Origin: Neobacillus notoginsengisoli
GTDB taxonomy: Bacteria; Bacillota; Bacilli; Bacillales; Cytobacillaceae
Direction of reading: 5' to 3'
NCBI RefSeq assembly: GCF_003515685.1
Contig: NZ_QWEG01000006.1
Coordinates: forward strand, 62,001 to 126,000
Length of the DNA stretch: 64,000 bases
A model generated the notes under the pieces. That model searched no databases. It was not told the DNA's origin and saw only the letters and a list, made by a program, of their open reading frames with translations. Made by a program: the position numbers and the translations under genes. Shown here piece by piece: positions 26,139 through 36,300 of the stretch (within the stretch, counting starts at the first letter, position 1; every line of letters begins with the position of its first letter).

Positions 26139-28781
26139 TTATCCTTTAAGTTCATTAATCCGAGCTTCAACGATGGCTCTCTTCTCGGAATAGTCACGTT
26201 CCTTGGCCCGTTCTTCTTCAATAACGTGGGCAGGGGCTTTTTTGACAAACCCTTCATTGCCAAGCTTTTTCTGGACTCGCTCAACTTCTTTGTCCAGGCG
26301 GGCCTTTTCCTTTTCAAGACGCGCAATTTCTTCGTCGATATTAATGAGACCCTCAAGCGGCAAAATGATTTCCACCCCGGTCAGGACAGCGGTCATCGCT
26401 TTGTCATGTGCGCCAATTTCTATGCTCATCTCCAGTTCTTCTGGATTGCAAAAGCGTTCAATATACGCACGGTTCTTTTCAATCATTTGAAGGGTTGATT
26501 CATCCTTCGCCTTTACATACATCTTAATCTTTTTGCTCAATGGCGTGTTCACTTCAGCCCTGATGTTTCGGACCGCGCGGATCATTTCAACGAGCAGCTT
26601 CATCTCGGCTGCCGCTTCGTGATCACTTAATGAAGCATCTGCCTGCGGCCATGTGGTAACTGTAATCGATTCGCCATTATGCGGCAGGTGCTGCCAAATC
26701 TCTTCTGTAATAAACGGCATGAATGGATGCATCAGTCTCATTGTATTGTCAAGGACATAGGCAAGGATGGACCTCGTTGTCTTTTTGGCTGCTTCATCAT
26801 CGCCATAAAGCGGAAGCTTCGCCATTTCAATGTACCAGTCACAAAGGTCATCCCAAATGAAGTTATAAAGCGCACGGCCGACTTCACCGAATTCGTAGCG
26901 GTCAGACAGGCGGGTAACCGTCTCAATCGTTTCATTCAGCCTTGTCAAAATCCACTTGTCGGCTGTTGATTTTTCGCCGCTTAAATCAATTTCTTCCACT
27001 GTCAGACCGTCCATATTCATCAATGCGAAACGGGATGCGTTCCATATCTTGTTCGCAAAGTTCCACGTCGCTTCAACCTTCTCTGTGCTGTAGCGTAGAT
27101 CCTGGCCAGGCGAGCCTCCTGTCGACAAGAAGTACCTTAATGAATCCGCTCCGTACTGGGAGATCACATCCATTGGATCTACACCATTGCCAAGCGATTT
27201 ACTCATCTTGCGGCCTTCCGCATCACGGACAAGGCCATGGATGAGAACATCCTTGAACGGACGCTCCCCTGTGAATTCAAGGCTTTGGAAAATCATCCTC
27301 GATACCCAGAATCCAATAATATCGTATCCGGTCACAAGGACATCTGTCGGGAAGTAGCGCTTGTAATCAGCGGCATTTATATCGGGCCAGCCCATTGTGG
27401 AGAATGGCCATAGCGCCGAACTAAACCATGTATCAAGGACATCTACTTCCTGAGTCCAGTTTTCTTCATCAGCTGGAGGGTTTACATCCACATGGATTTC
27501 GCCTGTCTCGTTGTGGTACCATGCTGGAATCCGGTGGCCCCACCAAAGCTGGCGGGAAATGCACCAGTCACGCGTATTTTCCATCCAGCGCAAGTAATTT
27601 GTTTCAAAACGTTCCGGAACAAAATGTACTTTGTTTTCTTTTTGCTGAAGGGCAATCGCTTCATCGGCAAGCGGCTGCATCTTAACGAACCACTGTGTCG
27701 ACAAATACGGCTCAACTACTGCACCACTCCGCTCAGAATGGCCAACCGAGTGCAGATGGTCTTCAATTTTGAAAAGAACGCCTTGTTCTTGAAGGTCTTT
27801 TACAATCTGCTTGCGGCAATCAAAACGGTCCATGCCATAATATTTTCCAGCGCGCTCATTCATCGAACCGTCTTCGTTCATGACAAGAACACGCTCAAGT
27901 TTATGCCTGTTGCCGATTTCAAAATCATTTGGGTCATGGGCTGGCGTAATTTTAACTGCGCCAGATCCGAATTCCATATCAACATAGTCATCGCCGACAA
28001 TCGGAATTTCACGGCCAACGATTGGCAAAATAACCGTCTTTCCAATCAAATGCTTATATCGGTCATCTTCCGGATGGACGGCAACCCCTGTATCGCCAAG
28101 CATGGTTTCAGGTCTTGTTGTCGCAATTTCAATATGGCCGGAGCCGTCAGCAAGCGGGTACCTCATATGGTAGAACGCGCCCTGGACATCTTTATGGATA
28201 ACCTCAATATCAGAAAGGGCCGTCTTCGTCGCTGGATCCCAGTTGATAATGTATTCGCCGCGGTATATTAGCCCCTTCTTGTAAAGAGTAACGAAAACTT
28301 CCTTAACCGCGTCGGAAAGCCCTTCATCTAGAGTAAAACGCTCGCGGCTGTAATCAAGGCCGAGGCCGAGTTTTGCCCACTGCTCGCGGATATGAGCGGC
28401 GTATTCTTCCTTCCAGCGCCATGTTTCCTCCACAAACTTTTCACGGCCAAGGTCGTAACGGGTTTTTCCTTCGTTGCGGAGTTTCTCCTCGACCCTCGCC
28501 TGTGTCGCGATGCCGGCATGGTCCATCCCCGGCAGCCAAAGCACGTCATAGCCCTGCATCCTCTTCATGCGGGTAATGATGTCCTGAAGCGTCGTATCCC
28601 ACGCATGGCCAAGGTGGAGCTTCCCAGTCACGTTCGGTGGCGGGATGACAACCGTGTACGGCTCCTTTGTTTCATCATCCTTTGCTTCGAAATACTTCCC
28701 GTTCACCCACCAATCATAGCGTCCCTGCTCGATTGATTGGGGATCGTATTTTGTTGGCATGCTTATTTCTTTTTGATCCAT
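26139..28781 (-). CDS. valS: Valyl-tRNA synthetase
   Basis: Class I synthetase of 880 residues that charges tRNA-Val. HLGHA (HIGH motif) is at about residue 57, the editing domain spans about 190-350, KMSKS is in [10 protein letters not shown] near 525, and the carboxy-terminal coiled-coil arm ([20 protein letters not shown] in part) fills the last 70 residues. Start ATG follows AAGGAGGAATAAAAC. Expression is probably set by the upstream T-box. A repeat copy lies between that T-box and this gene. Confidence 0.97.
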   Translation of the reverse strand: MDQKEISMPTKYDPQSIEQGRYDWWVNGKYFEAKDDETKEPYTVVIPPPNVTGKLHLGHAWDTTLQDIITRMKRMQGYDVLWLPGMDHAGIATQARVEEKLRNEGKTRYDLGREKFVEETWRWKEEYAAHIREQWAKLGLGLDYSRERFTLDEGLSDAVKEVFVTLYKKGLIYRGEYIINWDPATKTALSDIEVIHKDVQGAFYHMRYPLADGSGHIEIATTRPETMLGDTGVAVHPEDDRYKHLIGKTVILPIVGREIPIVGDDYVDMEFGSGAVKITPAHDPNDFEIGNRHKLERVLVMNEDGSMNERAGKYYGMDRFDCRKQIVKDLQEQGVLFKIEDHLHSVGHSERSGAVVEPYLSTQWFVKMQPLADEAIALQQKENKVHFVPERFETNYLRWMENTRDWCISRQLWWGHRIPAWYHNETGEIHVDVNPPADEENWTQEVDVLDTWFSSALWPFSTMGWPDINAADYKRYFPTDVLVTGYDIIGFWVSRMIFQSLEFTGERPFKDVLIHGLVRDAEGRKMSKSLGNGVDPMDVISQYGADSLRYFLSTGGSPGQDLRYSTEKVEATWNFANKIWNASRFALMNMDGLTVEEIDLSGEKSTADKWILTRLNETIETVTRLSDRYEFGEVGRALYNFIWDDLCDWYIEMAKLPLYGDDEAAKKTTRSILAYVLDNTMRLMHPFMPFITEEIWQHLPHNGESITVTTWPQADASLSDHEAAAEMKLLVEMIRAVRNIRAEVNTPLSKKIKMYVKAKDESTLQMIEKNRAYIERFCNPEELEMSIEIGAHDKAMTAVLTGVEIILPLEGLINIDEEIARLEKEKARLDKEVERVQKKLGNEGFVKKAPAHVIEEERAKERDYSEKRAIVEARINELKG

Positions 28782-28824
28782 GTTTTATTCCTCCTTGATT
28801 AAATCAGCTTCATTAAAGTTGTTT

Positions 28825-29011
28825 GTTGATTTACGCTCCACAAAGGAACGCTTCTGAGAATAATCATCGCCGGGACAGGCGGTTTTTGCCTGTCACGAGG
28901 CACACGCTTTCCGCGGGGCGTCAGTGGAGCCTCCTCGGCGCCTTAGCGCCTGTGGGGTCTCCACCTTGCCGCCACATCCCGCAGGAGTCGGTGCCTTCCG
29001 CTTCAATCAAC
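28825..29011 (+). repeat. GTTGATT/AATCAAC intergenic repeat, copy B (with module R)
   Basis: 187-base copy with the standard core plus an extra module of about 55 bases after the left end (CAAAGGAACGCTTCTGAGAA, TAATCATCGC, GACAGGCGGTTTTTGCCTGTCACGAGG). The same module occurs in copy F. It lies within the transcribed valS leader, downstream of the T-box terminator, and will fold strongly in the RNA. Confidence 0.85.
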
Positions 29012-29049
29012 CGCATCATCATCAATAACATGCTTAAAAAACAGCTTTA

Positions 29050-29320
29050 AAAATAAAAAACTCCATTCATCCAATAAAAGGACGAATGGAGTGCGCTCGC
29101 GGTACCACCTTTTTTCCGGCAAAAAAAACGTGCCGGCTCTTAACAGGATAACGGATTTGATCCGTCTTCCACTACTGGGCTTATGGCCTTTGGCGGAAGA
29201 AGCTCGAGGGTGACTTTCCAATGGGCTGCCTGGGAAATCTTTCAGCTGGTAAATTTCCCTCTCTGAAAAGCAACTGGGCATTGTACTTTTCCCTGTCTGT
29301 GCATTTGGCTTTTAATTATT
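29050..29320 (-). ncRNA. T-box riboswitch of valS (valine-specific)
   Basis: Leader RNA that reads uncharged tRNA-Val and switches off termination. The T-box core AAGGUGGUACCGCGAG is at 29096-29111. The terminator stem ACUCCAUUCGUCC/GGAUGAAUGGAGU (29060-29092) ends in a U run; the T-box pairs as antiterminator with its 5' side. The stem I region carries AGAGAGGG and GCUGAAAG. The likely specifier codon is GUC (Val) at 29212-29214, in AAAGUCACC and followed by A as is usual. Confidence 0.93.
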
Positions 29321-29327
29321 ATCTTAT

Positions 29328-29357
29328 ATACTACCGAAACTTACGCCTGTACGTCAA
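29328..29357 (-). promoter_or_regulatory. Sigma-A promoter of the valS T-box leader
   Basis: Minus-strand -35 TTGACG (29352-29357), 18-base spacer, -10 TAGTAT (29328-29333), just upstream of the T-box RNA. Confidence 0.55.
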
Positions 29358-29467
29358 TCAGGATGGCCTGTTTTTTTCTTAATTATACCCTTTTTTCAAA
29401 AATGGGCGTTCACCTATAGGGTACCTTCCGCATATATTGGTGTAAGGTGCAAAAGGAGGGATGTTTT

Positions 29468-29659
29468 TTGAAGAGAATGTTCAATATTTATAAATATCCT
29501 CTCTGGCTGAGGACAATCCGGGGGGTGGTCGCGCAGTTCAGCATCCCGTTCTGCATTTTCCAGGGCATCAGGACAATCATTTTTCCGACGACCTTTGATG
29601 TGTTATTCTTGGCAGTGCTTATCTTGATTGCGACAGCTTTATATTTTGAAATCATTTAA
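29468..29659 (+). CDS. Small conserved-looking membrane protein
   Basis: 63 residues starting at a TTG seven bases after AAAGGAGGG, an ideal spacing. It begins MKRMFNIYKYPLWLRTIRG and has two hydrophobic segments (about residues 20-36 and 40-62). I do not recognise a family. It runs away from the valS promoter and meets ysxE at a shared terminator. The strong binding site and terminator argue that it is real; nothing shows its role. Confidence 0.65.
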   Translation: MKRMFNIYKYPLWLRTIRGVVAQFSIPFCIFQGIRTIIFPTTFDVLFLAVLILIATALYFEII

Positions 29660-29696
29660 GGAGCCCGGGTGTTTGGATCACTGGGCTCCTTCTTTT
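29660..29696. terminator. Bidirectional terminator shared by the small membrane gene and ysxE
   Basis: Inverted repeat GGAGCCCGG/CTGGGCTCC followed by TTCTTTT on the plus strand and A-rich bases on the other side. The ysxE stop codon lies in the loop. Confidence 0.75.
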
Positions 29697-30709
29697 GCGG
29701 CCTCCTGCTGCTGTTCAATTTCTGTTAAGCGCATGACGACATATTCCGTATTTTTTAGGTGCCAATATTCCTTCAGCAGTTTCCTAGAATATTTAAATTC
29801 GTTTTTAAGGCCCTTTTTGCCAAAATACGCTTCTGCTATTCGAATGATTTGCAGGGGATGGGAGAGGTAGCTGTAGAAAAGCTGCTTTTCATCGGGCTTG
29901 AACGGAAAGTAATGAAAATAATGGGTAACCCAATCGACTGCTTCCTCGCTCCTCTTTGGACGGGTTTCGAGCATACGAGACATGAAAGGCAGAAGGTCGT
30001 GGGTCGGTGAGCCGTATCCTGCCTGCTCAAAATTAATGAAGTAGCCATGGCCAGCCTCGTTGTAGAGGAAATGGTCCGGCGACAGCTTTCCGTGAATAAC
30101 GACCATACGGGCTTTTTCGAGATCCTTGCTTTTCTCAAGCCATGTTTCGAGTCTTTCCTTCGAAAATTTAAGTGCTTGGGAAATCTCGCTGTAGTATAGG
30201 CAAAATTGCAGTTCAACCGGTGACATATATGTTTTCTTCTCGCAGCTTTCAATAAATCCGTCCATGAACTCCCGATTTTTTTCATATTGCAGGCCCATCT
30301 TGTCAAAATGTTCTTGCCGGTCTTCTTTTCCAACCTTCACTTCCTTGGCAGACAAGGTATGGAGCCTTGCCAGTTCCCGGACCATTTGCTTGTTCCTGTC
30401 AGTCATTCCCTCCTTGGCTTCATTCCCAAGCCACGGCATCAAGTAATAGAGGTTCTGTCCGTCCAGGATGCCATAGCGCCCGTCCAGTGCAGGATAAATC
30501 GGGACAATCCGATTATAGCCCCGCTGGTACAAATACTGGACATGGCGGATAAAATCCATACCAGTATGGGCATCGATTGCTTTTAGCGCAAAGGTCCCTT
30601 TATTACTGTATACTTTTTTAATTTTGCCAAAATCCTCGATAAAATAAGGTTGGATGCCATAGGGCTGAAGAATATGGGCGAATTCCTTCAAGCGGTTCGT
30701 TTCATTCAT
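29678..30709 (-). CDS. ysxE: Spore coat protein YsxE (CotS-family kinase fold)
   Basis: 343-residue protein with an aminoglycoside-phosphotransferase/CotS-like fold. In B. subtilis YsxE is a coat protein that depends on SpoVID. The catalytic-loop-like stretch VIHGKLSPDHFLYN and the following GYFINFEQAGYGSPTHDL (short segments) sit near residues 205-240; the usual kinase HGD and DxD appear altered (HGK, NFE), so catalytic activity is doubtful. It lies 83 bases after spoVID, as in B. subtilis. Confidence 0.88.
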   Translation of the reverse strand: MNETNRLKEFAHILQPYGIQPYFIEDFGKIKKVYSNKGTFALKAIDAHTGMDFIRHVQYLYQRGYNRIVPIYPALDGRYGILDGQNLYYLMPWLGNEAKEGMTDRNKQMVRELARLHTLSAKEVKVGKEDRQEHFDKMGLQYEKNREFMDGFIESCEKKTYMSPVELQFCLYYSEISQALKFSKERLETWLEKSKDLEKARMVVIHGKLSPDHFLYNEAGHGYFINFEQAGYGSPTHDLLPFMSRMLETRPKRSEEAVDWVTHYFHYFPFKPDEKQLFYSYLSHPLQIIRIAEAYFGKKGLKNEFKYSRKLLKEYWHLKNTEYVVMRLTEIEQQQEAAKEGAQ

Positions 30710-30792
30710 GGGAATTCAGCTCGCTTCATCGCAGTTTTTACAAAAAAACAAACAGTGAGCGAGTCTGGGCCCGCTCAACTGCATGGAGACAT

Positions 30793-31971
30793 TTATTTTT
30801 TCGCGTAGGCGGTAGGAATATAAAGCACTTGGCCTTCGTATACGTCCTGGCTTAGTTCTAGCTGATTGTAGCGAAGCAGGTTCTGAATAGAGACATCGTA
30901 CCTGTCGGAAATTTTGTCGAGTGTGTCGCCCTTCTGGACAATGCACACTTTCAGCTTCGCCTGTTCTTCGCTATCATCCTTCCTGGCAAAAAACTCTGTT
31001 AAGGACATGCTTTTCTTTTTGGACTTTTTCTTTTTTGCCGGCTCTGGGGAAGAGGATGATTCTTCTTGTTCTATTGAAGCAGTTTCTACTTTTCCCTGTT
31101 GCCCTGCTGTTGTTTCTGCTGGCGCTTCAACCGCGCCGGTCTGCTCGTACTGGGTGACTGCCTGCCCGGACTGGACTGGCGAAGGCTCAAACGCGAATGC
31201 CTCGTTTAATTCCTGCGGAGTTGTTTCACTCCTTGCAGGAATGGATGGCAATGTACCATGTAACTGATTCCAGTAAGAATTAAACGGAAAAGTCGAGAAA
31301 GAAGCCGGATTGTCCACTGGTTCTTCATCCGGAATCCGCCGCGCTTCTGCCTCGAAGACGAGTTCCTCCATCTCTTGGGCTTCTTCCTCTTCTGTGTAAC
31401 CAGTTTCCGTCACATCGACAGCTTCTTCCTCGTCGTCCCCTGCTTCGGGTTCCTCATTTCGTTCCTGCAGGAAAATTTCTTCGTGTTCTTCCTCCACTTC
31501 CAGGTCGGTCCTGTCGGTATCGTCAGTTTCGCTTACCGCATTGCCGTCATATAGTCCACTGATAATCAAATCGGCTGTGAGCCTCATGCAGCTTCTCTCA
31601 GGAAAGGCATAATCAAATGAATCGACAATCACATCAATATCATAAATGCTCGATATCCTGTTGACGGGAATCGTAATATCAACCGGAAAGCGATGGGCAA
31701 ATTCACAAACCCCTTCTTCATTTTGCTCAATGGTTTGGACATATCTTAACCCGGGGGTCCCCCCCTCTACTGCTTCTCGGCCATCAGGTATGGTCGTGTA
31801 TTCTCCGGCTAAATCCAATGCGCCCCGGATACTGACATACTGGTCGTTTTCCTGGATTGTGATATCGGGGCTTAATGAAATTGAAACCAGTTCATCGACT
31901 TCCTGTCCTTTCCGGAACCACAAAGATTCCTCTAAAGAAAATCGTAAAGACGATTGATTCCCTTGAGACAA
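30793..31971 (-). CDS. spoVID: Spore coat morphogenetic protein SpoVID
   Basis: Drives encasement of the forespore by coat layers. The amino-terminal SpoVID domain (LRFSLEESLWFRKGQEVDEL in part) spans about residues 7-150. A long acidic linker follows, and a carboxy-terminal LysM domain (VQKGDTLDKISDRY, about 340-385) binds the spore surface. The chosen start is a TTG exactly seven bases after GGAGG, giving 392 residues and matching the short B. subtilis amino terminus; the ATG six codons upstream abuts its binding site. A sigma-E-like promoter precedes it. Confidence 0.93.
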   Translation of the reverse strand: MSQGNQSSLRFSLEESLWFRKGQEVDELVSISLSPDITIQENDQYVSIRGALDLAGEYTTIPDGREAVEGGTPGLRYVQTIEQNEEGVCEFAHRFPVDITIPVNRISSIYDIDVIVDSFDYAFPERSCMRLTADLIISGLYDGNAVSETDDTDRTDLEVEEEHEEIFLQERNEEPEAGDDEEEAVDVTETGYTEEEEAQEMEELVFEAEARRIPDEEPVDNPASFSTFPFNSYWNQLHGTLPSIPARSETTPQELNEAFAFEPSPVQSGQAVTQYEQTGAVEAPAETTAGQQGKVETASIEQEESSSSPEPAKKKKSKKKSMSLTEFFARKDDSEEQAKLKVCIVQKGDTLDKISDRYDVSIQNLLRYNQLELSQDVYEGQVLYIPTAYAKK

Positions 31972-32018
31972 AGCGACTCCTCCTTTCATCTCCCTTTTAA
32001 AATCACTGTGTCACTTAC

Positions 32019-32048
32019 ACTTTATGAATGGTTTTAAGGCTTTATGAT
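32019..32048 (-). promoter_or_regulatory. Candidate sigma-E promoter of spoVID
   Basis: Minus-strand ATCATAAA (-35-like, 32041-32048), 14-base spacer, CATAAAGT (-10-like, 32019-32026), about 50 bases before the gene. This fits the known sigma-E control of spoVID in B. subtilis. Confidence 0.5.
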
Positions 32049-32252
32049 AAAAATCGGGTTCTCCAACAGGAGGTTGAATATGTATTTGGATGAGTGGCCA
32101 TACGATCAATAGTGACCTTGGTCACAGTTTCGCCAAGAAGCTTTGTCTAATTTTTGAATAAGCCGGAAATCCCCTACCCGGATGGTGGAAATCGGATTAT
32201 GATAACAGTGTAAACAACGTATTTAAATTCAAATCGAAAAGGGGAATTATTC

Positions 32253-32753
32253 ATGTTTAACTCATTCTTAAGGGAAAACAAAGTCGCTGCCGCTCTTCTC
32301 GCCGTCCTACGAATCTATCTCGGTTATGCCTGGCTAACAGCAGGTTATGGCAAAATTACTGGTGGCTTCGATGCAGCTGGATTTTTGAAAGGCGCAGCCG
32401 CCAACCCTGTCAGCGGCCCAGACGGAATTGTCTATGGCTGGTACGTGAACTTCCTGAACTCTTTCGCTCTGCCAAACGTCGAATTGTTCAACGTCCTAAT
32501 TCCTTGGGGTGAATTCCTGGTCGGTCTTGGCTTGATCCTCGGCTGCCTCACTTCTGCGGCAATGTTCTTCGGACTTGTGATGAACTTCAGCTTCATGCTT
32601 GCCGGAACCGTCAGCCACAACCCAACTGATATCCTAATGGGCTTCATCATCCTTGTAGCTGGTGCGAACGCTGGAAAATACGGCCTTGACCGTTACGTGC
32701 TTCCTTTGATTAACAAGACTGTGTTCAAAAAAGAAAAGCAGTTCCAGCAGTAA
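32253..32753 (+). CDS. DoxX family membrane protein
   Basis: 166-residue protein with four predicted membrane spans (about 12-30, 75-95, 100-118 and 127-145). It carries DoxX-family features: RIYLGYAWLTAGYGKI at the first helix and IPWGEFLVGLGLILG at the second. The family includes thiosulphate:quinone oxidoreductase subunits and many proteins of unknown activity tied to redox or sulphur stress, so the substrate is unknown. Start ATG follows AAAAGGGG. It is a single gene on the plus strand with its own terminator. Confidence 0.85.
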   Translation: MFNSFLRENKVAAALLAVLRIYLGYAWLTAGYGKITGGFDAAGFLKGAAANPVSGPDGIVYGWYVNFLNSFALPNVELFNVLIPWGEFLVGLGLILGCLTSAAMFFGLVMNFSFMLAGTVSHNPTDILMGFIILVAGANAGKYGLDRYVLPLINKTVFKKEKQFQQ

Positions 32754-32761
32754 ACTCATAG

Positions 32762-32796
32762 AAAAAGGCTCTTCCAATCGGAAGGGCCTTTTTTTG
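32762..32796 (+). terminator. Terminator of the DoxX gene
   Basis: Stem AAAGGCTCTTCC/GGAAGGGCCTTT (one G-T pair) with an AATC loop and T run, nine bases after the stop. Confidence 0.85.
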
Positions 32797-32966
32797 CGCA
32801 GAATAAAATTTTCTATGAGATCGCAAATCAAAGAAGTCTCACGCAACAGCGGCTTGAGTGACAGTAAATGAACAAAAGCCAGGTGAAGTGTCGCGCAACA
32901 TAGCCTTCTGGACACTCTTCAATATCAATGCGTTACGAACATTTTATAGTTTCCTGATGATCAGAA

Positions 32967-32998
32967 TGAAAAACTCCCGCCAAAACCCGGCGGGAGTA
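32967..32998 (-). terminator. Terminator of the hem operon after hemL
   Basis: Minus-strand ACTCCCGCC/GGCGGGAGT perfect stem with a seven-base loop and T run, eight bases after the hemL stop. Confidence 0.88.
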
Positions 32999-33006
32999 CT
33001 AAACCA

Positions 33007-34293
33007 TTATTTAAGCTTTGAAAACGCAGTTTCCGCGGCTTTAATTGTTTTTTCAATGTCTTCGTCTGTGTGAGCTGTTGCCAAGAATAGTCCTTCGAAC
33101 TGAGATGGCGGCAGGAAAACACCCTGGTTAGCCATTTCACGATAATACTTGGCGAAAAACTCAAGATTGGATGTTTTCGCTCTTTCATAGTTCGTTACTT
33201 CTTCGTTTGTAAAGAAGATTCCAACCATGGAGCCGGCGCGGTTGATGCAATGTGGAATCTCATATTTTTCAGCCGCTTCTTTCAAACCTTTCTCCAGCAT
33301 GTCGGCTTTCCTGTTGAATTCAACATAAATTTCAGGAGTCAGCTGGCTGAGTGTTTCATACCCAGCAGTCATGGCAAGCGGGTTTCCGGACAAGGTTCCT
33401 GCCTGGTAAATCGGACCACTTGGCGCAATCTGCTCCATAATTTCAGCTCGGCCGCCATAAGCTCCAACTGGCAGGCCGCCGCCGATTACCTTACCCAGAC
33501 AAGTAAGGTCAGGTGTTACCCCGAAATAGCCCTGGGCACAGTTATAATCGACACGGAAACCTGTCATGACTTCATCAAAAATGAGCAAAGCGCCATATTC
33601 GGAAGTGATTTCGCGCAGGCCTTCAAGGAAACCAGGCAGCGGAGGGACAACTCCCATATTTCCGGCAACCGGCTCAACGATTACACCGGCAATGTCCTCA
33701 CCGAATTCTTTGAACGCATAGCGAACACTGTCCAAATCATTGTAAGGAACAGTAATCGTATTTTTTGCAATGCCTTCAGGTACGCCCGGGCTGTCAGGAA
33801 GGCCAAGTGTCGCGACACCGGAACCCGCCTTGATTAGCAGGGAATCACCGTGGCCATGATAGCACCCTTCAAACTTGAGGATCTTATTCCTGCTGGTATA
33901 CCCTCTCGCTAGGCGGAGTGCGCTCATTGTCGCCTCAGTTCCCGAAGAAACCATTCGGATGACTTCAATGGAAGGAACGCGGTCAATGACCAGTTTTGCA
34001 AGCTCGTTTTCCATTAAAGTTGGAGCACCGAAGCTTGTGCCAAGTTCGGCAACCTTTTTAATGGCTTCCACGACGCGGTCATTCGTATGGCCGAGAATTA
34101 GCGGGCCCCAAGAAAGAACGTAGTCAATGTATTCATTTCCATCAATATCATAAATTTTCGAACCTTTGCCTCGGGCCATGAAAATCGGATCCATATCCAC
34201 TGATTTAAAGGCGCGGACGGGGCTGTTAACCCCCCCTGGCATGAGCTTTTTCGCTTCTTTGAATGCTTCGATCGATTTATCATAAGAACGCAT
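33007..34293 (-). CDS. hemL: Glutamate-1-semialdehyde 2,1-aminomutase
   Basis: PLP enzyme that turns glutamate-1-semialdehyde into 5-aminolevulinate, the second step of the C5 route to haem. 428 residues; [15 protein letters not shown] binds the cofactor phosphate, [10 protein letters not shown] holds the aspartate that pairs with the pyridine nitrogen, and the Schiff-base lysine is in [17 protein letters not shown]. Last gene of the hem block, separated from hemB by repeat copy C. Confidence 0.97.
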   Translation of the reverse strand: MRSYDKSIEAFKEAKKLMPGGVNSPVRAFKSVDMDPIFMARGKGSKIYDIDGNEYIDYVLSWGPLILGHTNDRVVEAIKKVAELGTSFGAPTLMENELAKLVIDRVPSIEVIRMVSSGTEATMSALRLARGYTSRNKILKFEGCYHGHGDSLLIKAGSGVATLGLPDSPGVPEGIAKNTITVPYNDLDSVRYAFKEFGEDIAGVIVEPVAGNMGVVPPLPGFLEGLREITSEYGALLIFDEVMTGFRVDYNCAQGYFGVTPDLTCLGKVIGGGLPVGAYGGRAEIMEQIAPSGPIYQAGTLSGNPLAMTAGYETLSQLTPEIYVEFNRKADMLEKGLKEAAEKYEIPHCINRAGSMVGIFFTNEEVTNYERAKTSNLEFFAKYYREMANQGVFLPPSQFEGLFLATAHTDEDIEKTIKAAETAFSKLK

Positions 34294-34338
34294 GACATTC
34301 CCTCTTTCTTTAGCAAAATTGCGTTACTAAAAATTTTA

Positions 34339-34467
34339 GTTGATTTCCGCTCCGAGACACACGCTTTCCGCGGGGCGTCAGTGGAGCCTCCTCGGCGCAT
34401 TGCGCCTGCGGGGTCTCCACCTTGCCGCAACATCCCGCCGGAGTCGGTGCCCTCCGCTCCAATCAAC
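34339..34467 (+). repeat. GTTGATT/AATCAAC intergenic repeat, copy C
   Basis: 129-base copy with perfect GTTGATT and AATCAAC ends and the standard core. It fills nearly the whole hemB-hemL gap, so it is transcribed if the operon is read through, and could act as a processing or attenuating hairpin. Confidence 0.87.
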
Positions 34468-34477
34468 AATTAAAAAC

Positions 34478-35455
34478 TTATTGCTCCTTCAGCCAGCGAG
34501 CTGCATCTTTGGCGAAGTAAGTAATGATCAGGTCGGCTCCTGCGCGCTTCATTCCTGTCAGCATTTCCAGGACAACGGCTTTCTCATCAATCCAGCCGTT
34601 TTGGGCAGCACCCTTGATCATTGCGTACTCGCCGCTCACATTGTAAATGACAACCGGCAGATTGAAGTTGTTTTTGACATCACGGACAATATCGAGGTAC
34701 GGAAGGCCGGGCTTGACGATCAGGAAATCCGCTCCTTCACGGACATCGGATTCCGCCTCGCGCATCGCTTCGATTCGGTTTGCCGGATCCATCTGATACG
34801 TCTTCCTGTCACCGAACTGCGGAGTGCTGTCGGCGGCATCGCGGAACGGGCCGTAGAATGCAGATGAATATTTAACGGCATAGCTCATGACCGGTACTTC
34901 CTCGAAACCTGCCTCGTCTAGGCCGGCGCGGATTGCTACAACAAAGCCGTCCATCATATTCGATGGCGCGATAATATCAGCACCTGCTTTTGCCTGACTC
35001 ACAGCTGTCTGAACGAGCAGGTCAAGCGATTCGTCGTTCAGGACGCGGTTTCCTTCCACTACACCGCAGTGGCCATGGCTTGTATACTCGCAAAGGCAAG
35101 TATCGGCAACAACGATCAATTCTGGATGCCGCTCTTTGATTAAGCGGGTTGCACCCTGGACGATACCGTGATCATGGTAGGCACCTGTACCGCATTCGTC
35201 TTTCTCGGCTGGAACCCCGAACAGGATAACGGACTTAATGCCGAGTGAGACAATTTCATCAATCTCCGAACCAAGCAGGTCCATGGAAATCTGGAAAACT
35301 CCCGGCATGGAAGGAACCTCATTCTTAATGTTTTCCCCTTCAATGATGAAGAGCGGATAAATAAAATCTTCTACATGGAGATGTGTTTCCCTAACAAGCG
35401 CCCTCATATTCGCGCTAGTGCGCAGGCGGCGGTGACGTGAAAATTGAAGTTCCAT
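34478..35455 (-). CDS. hemB: Delta-aminolevulinic acid dehydratase (porphobilinogen synthase)
   Basis: Condenses two 5-aminolevulinates to porphobilinogen. The two Schiff-base lysines are in [20 protein letters not shown] and [12 protein letters not shown]. The cysteine cluster [14 protein letters not shown] marks the zinc-using type. Start at ATG 35455 ([12 protein letters not shown]) nine bases after GGAGG gives 325 residues, the normal length; ten extra upstream codons lack support. Confidence 0.97.
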   Translation of the reverse strand: MELQFSRHRRLRTSANMRALVRETHLHVEDFIYPLFIIEGENIKNEVPSMPGVFQISMDLLGSEIDEIVSLGIKSVILFGVPAEKDECGTGAYHDHGIVQGATRLIKERHPELIVVADTCLCEYTSHGHCGVVEGNRVLNDESLDLLVQTAVSQAKAGADIIAPSNMMDGFVVAIRAGLDEAGFEEVPVMSYAVKYSSAFYGPFRDAADSTPQFGDRKTYQMDPANRIEAMREAESDVREGADFLIVKPGLPYLDIVRDVKNNFNLPVVIYNVSGEYAMIKGAAQNGWIDEKAVVLEMLTGMKRAGADLIITYFAKDAARWLKEQ

Positions 35456-35505
35456 CCTAACTAACCTCCGGACTTTTTCTGGCAAAACCAGATTGTTATT
35501 ACTGT

Positions 35506-36300
35506 TTATAGTTTATCTTTTTTATCGATGCTTTCCAAATATTCGATTGTGCTATTCACCATGTGTTCAACCGTGTATTGGTCCGGACAAGCATGGACTG
35601 GAATCCCAAGCGACTGAAGCTTTTTCAAAGTCACCGGCCCGATGCAGGCGACAACACAACGATCCGCAAGTTCTTTCAGCCTTTCTTCGCCAGCGGTCTC
35701 TACAAAGTGGCCAATTGTTGAAGGGCTTGTAAACATAAGAACATCAAGTTCCCGCTTCTCAAGCATTCCTAACAGCTTTTTTTTGCTCTCTTCAGGCATG
35801 CAAGTTTCATAGACGATGATTTCATCGACAAAAGAGCCATGTTCCTTTAATTCCTTCGAAATGTGTTCCCTGGCCAGGTTTCCTTTCGGAATAAGGACCC
35901 TGCTCCCTTTGTTGATATAGGCTATAAATTCTTCCGCAAAAACTTCCGCAACATATTTGGAAGGAATGAATTCCGCCTCATACCCCTTTTCCTTCAGAAA
36001 GTGTCCAGTTCTATCCCCGATGGCGGCGATTCTAGGGAGCTTTACTGGCAACCCTTCCGGGAAAAAGGACAGGAATGTCTCTACTGTCACATTGCTTGTA
36101 AAGACAATCCAATCATATGTTTCAAGTTTTTCAATCACTTCGAAAAGGGAATCGTTTAGAGCGACTGGCTTGAAGGATATAAGAGGGATTTCAACTGGAA
36201 TCCCTCCATGTTTTTCAATCAGCCTGGAAAACGATTTTGCCTGGCTGGCTCCCCTTGGTACGAGCACTTTTTTATCGCTTAGGGGCAGCCGCCGGTTCAT
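35506..36300 (-). CDS. hemD: Uroporphyrinogen-III synthase
   Basis: Closes hydroxymethylbilane to uroporphyrinogen III with inversion of ring D. 264 residues; the family is poorly conserved but shows [15 protein letters not shown] in domain 1 and [15 protein letters not shown] plus [17 protein letters not shown] in domain 2. Overlaps the hemC stop by four bases (ATGA), so it is coupled to it. Confidence 0.94.
   Translation of the reverse strand: MNRRLPLSDKKVLVPRGASQAKSFSRLIEKHGGIPVEIPLISFKPVALNDSLFEVIEKLETYDWIVFTSNVTVETFLSFFPEGLPVKLPRIAAIGDRTGHFLKEKGYEAEFIPSKYVAEVFAEEFIAYINKGSRVLIPKGNLAREHISKELKEHGSFVDEIIVYETCMPEESKKKLLGMLEKRELDVLMFTSPSTIGHFVETAGEERLKELADRCVVACIGPVTLKKLQSLGIPVHACPDQYTVEHMVNSTIEYLESIDKKDKL

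Noticed and set aside
26063-26356. Upstream extension of folC overlapping valS
   Set aside because: The ATG at 26062 has GGAGG at good spacing and matches the family start; the extension is the valS 3' end in another frame.
27492-28271. Open frame of 259 codons opposite valS
   Set aside because: It is a by-product of valS codon usage; no start signal and no recognisable domain.
34340-34867. Open frame running from repeat copy C into hemB antisense
   Set aside because: Starts in the repeat and mirrors hemB; no support.
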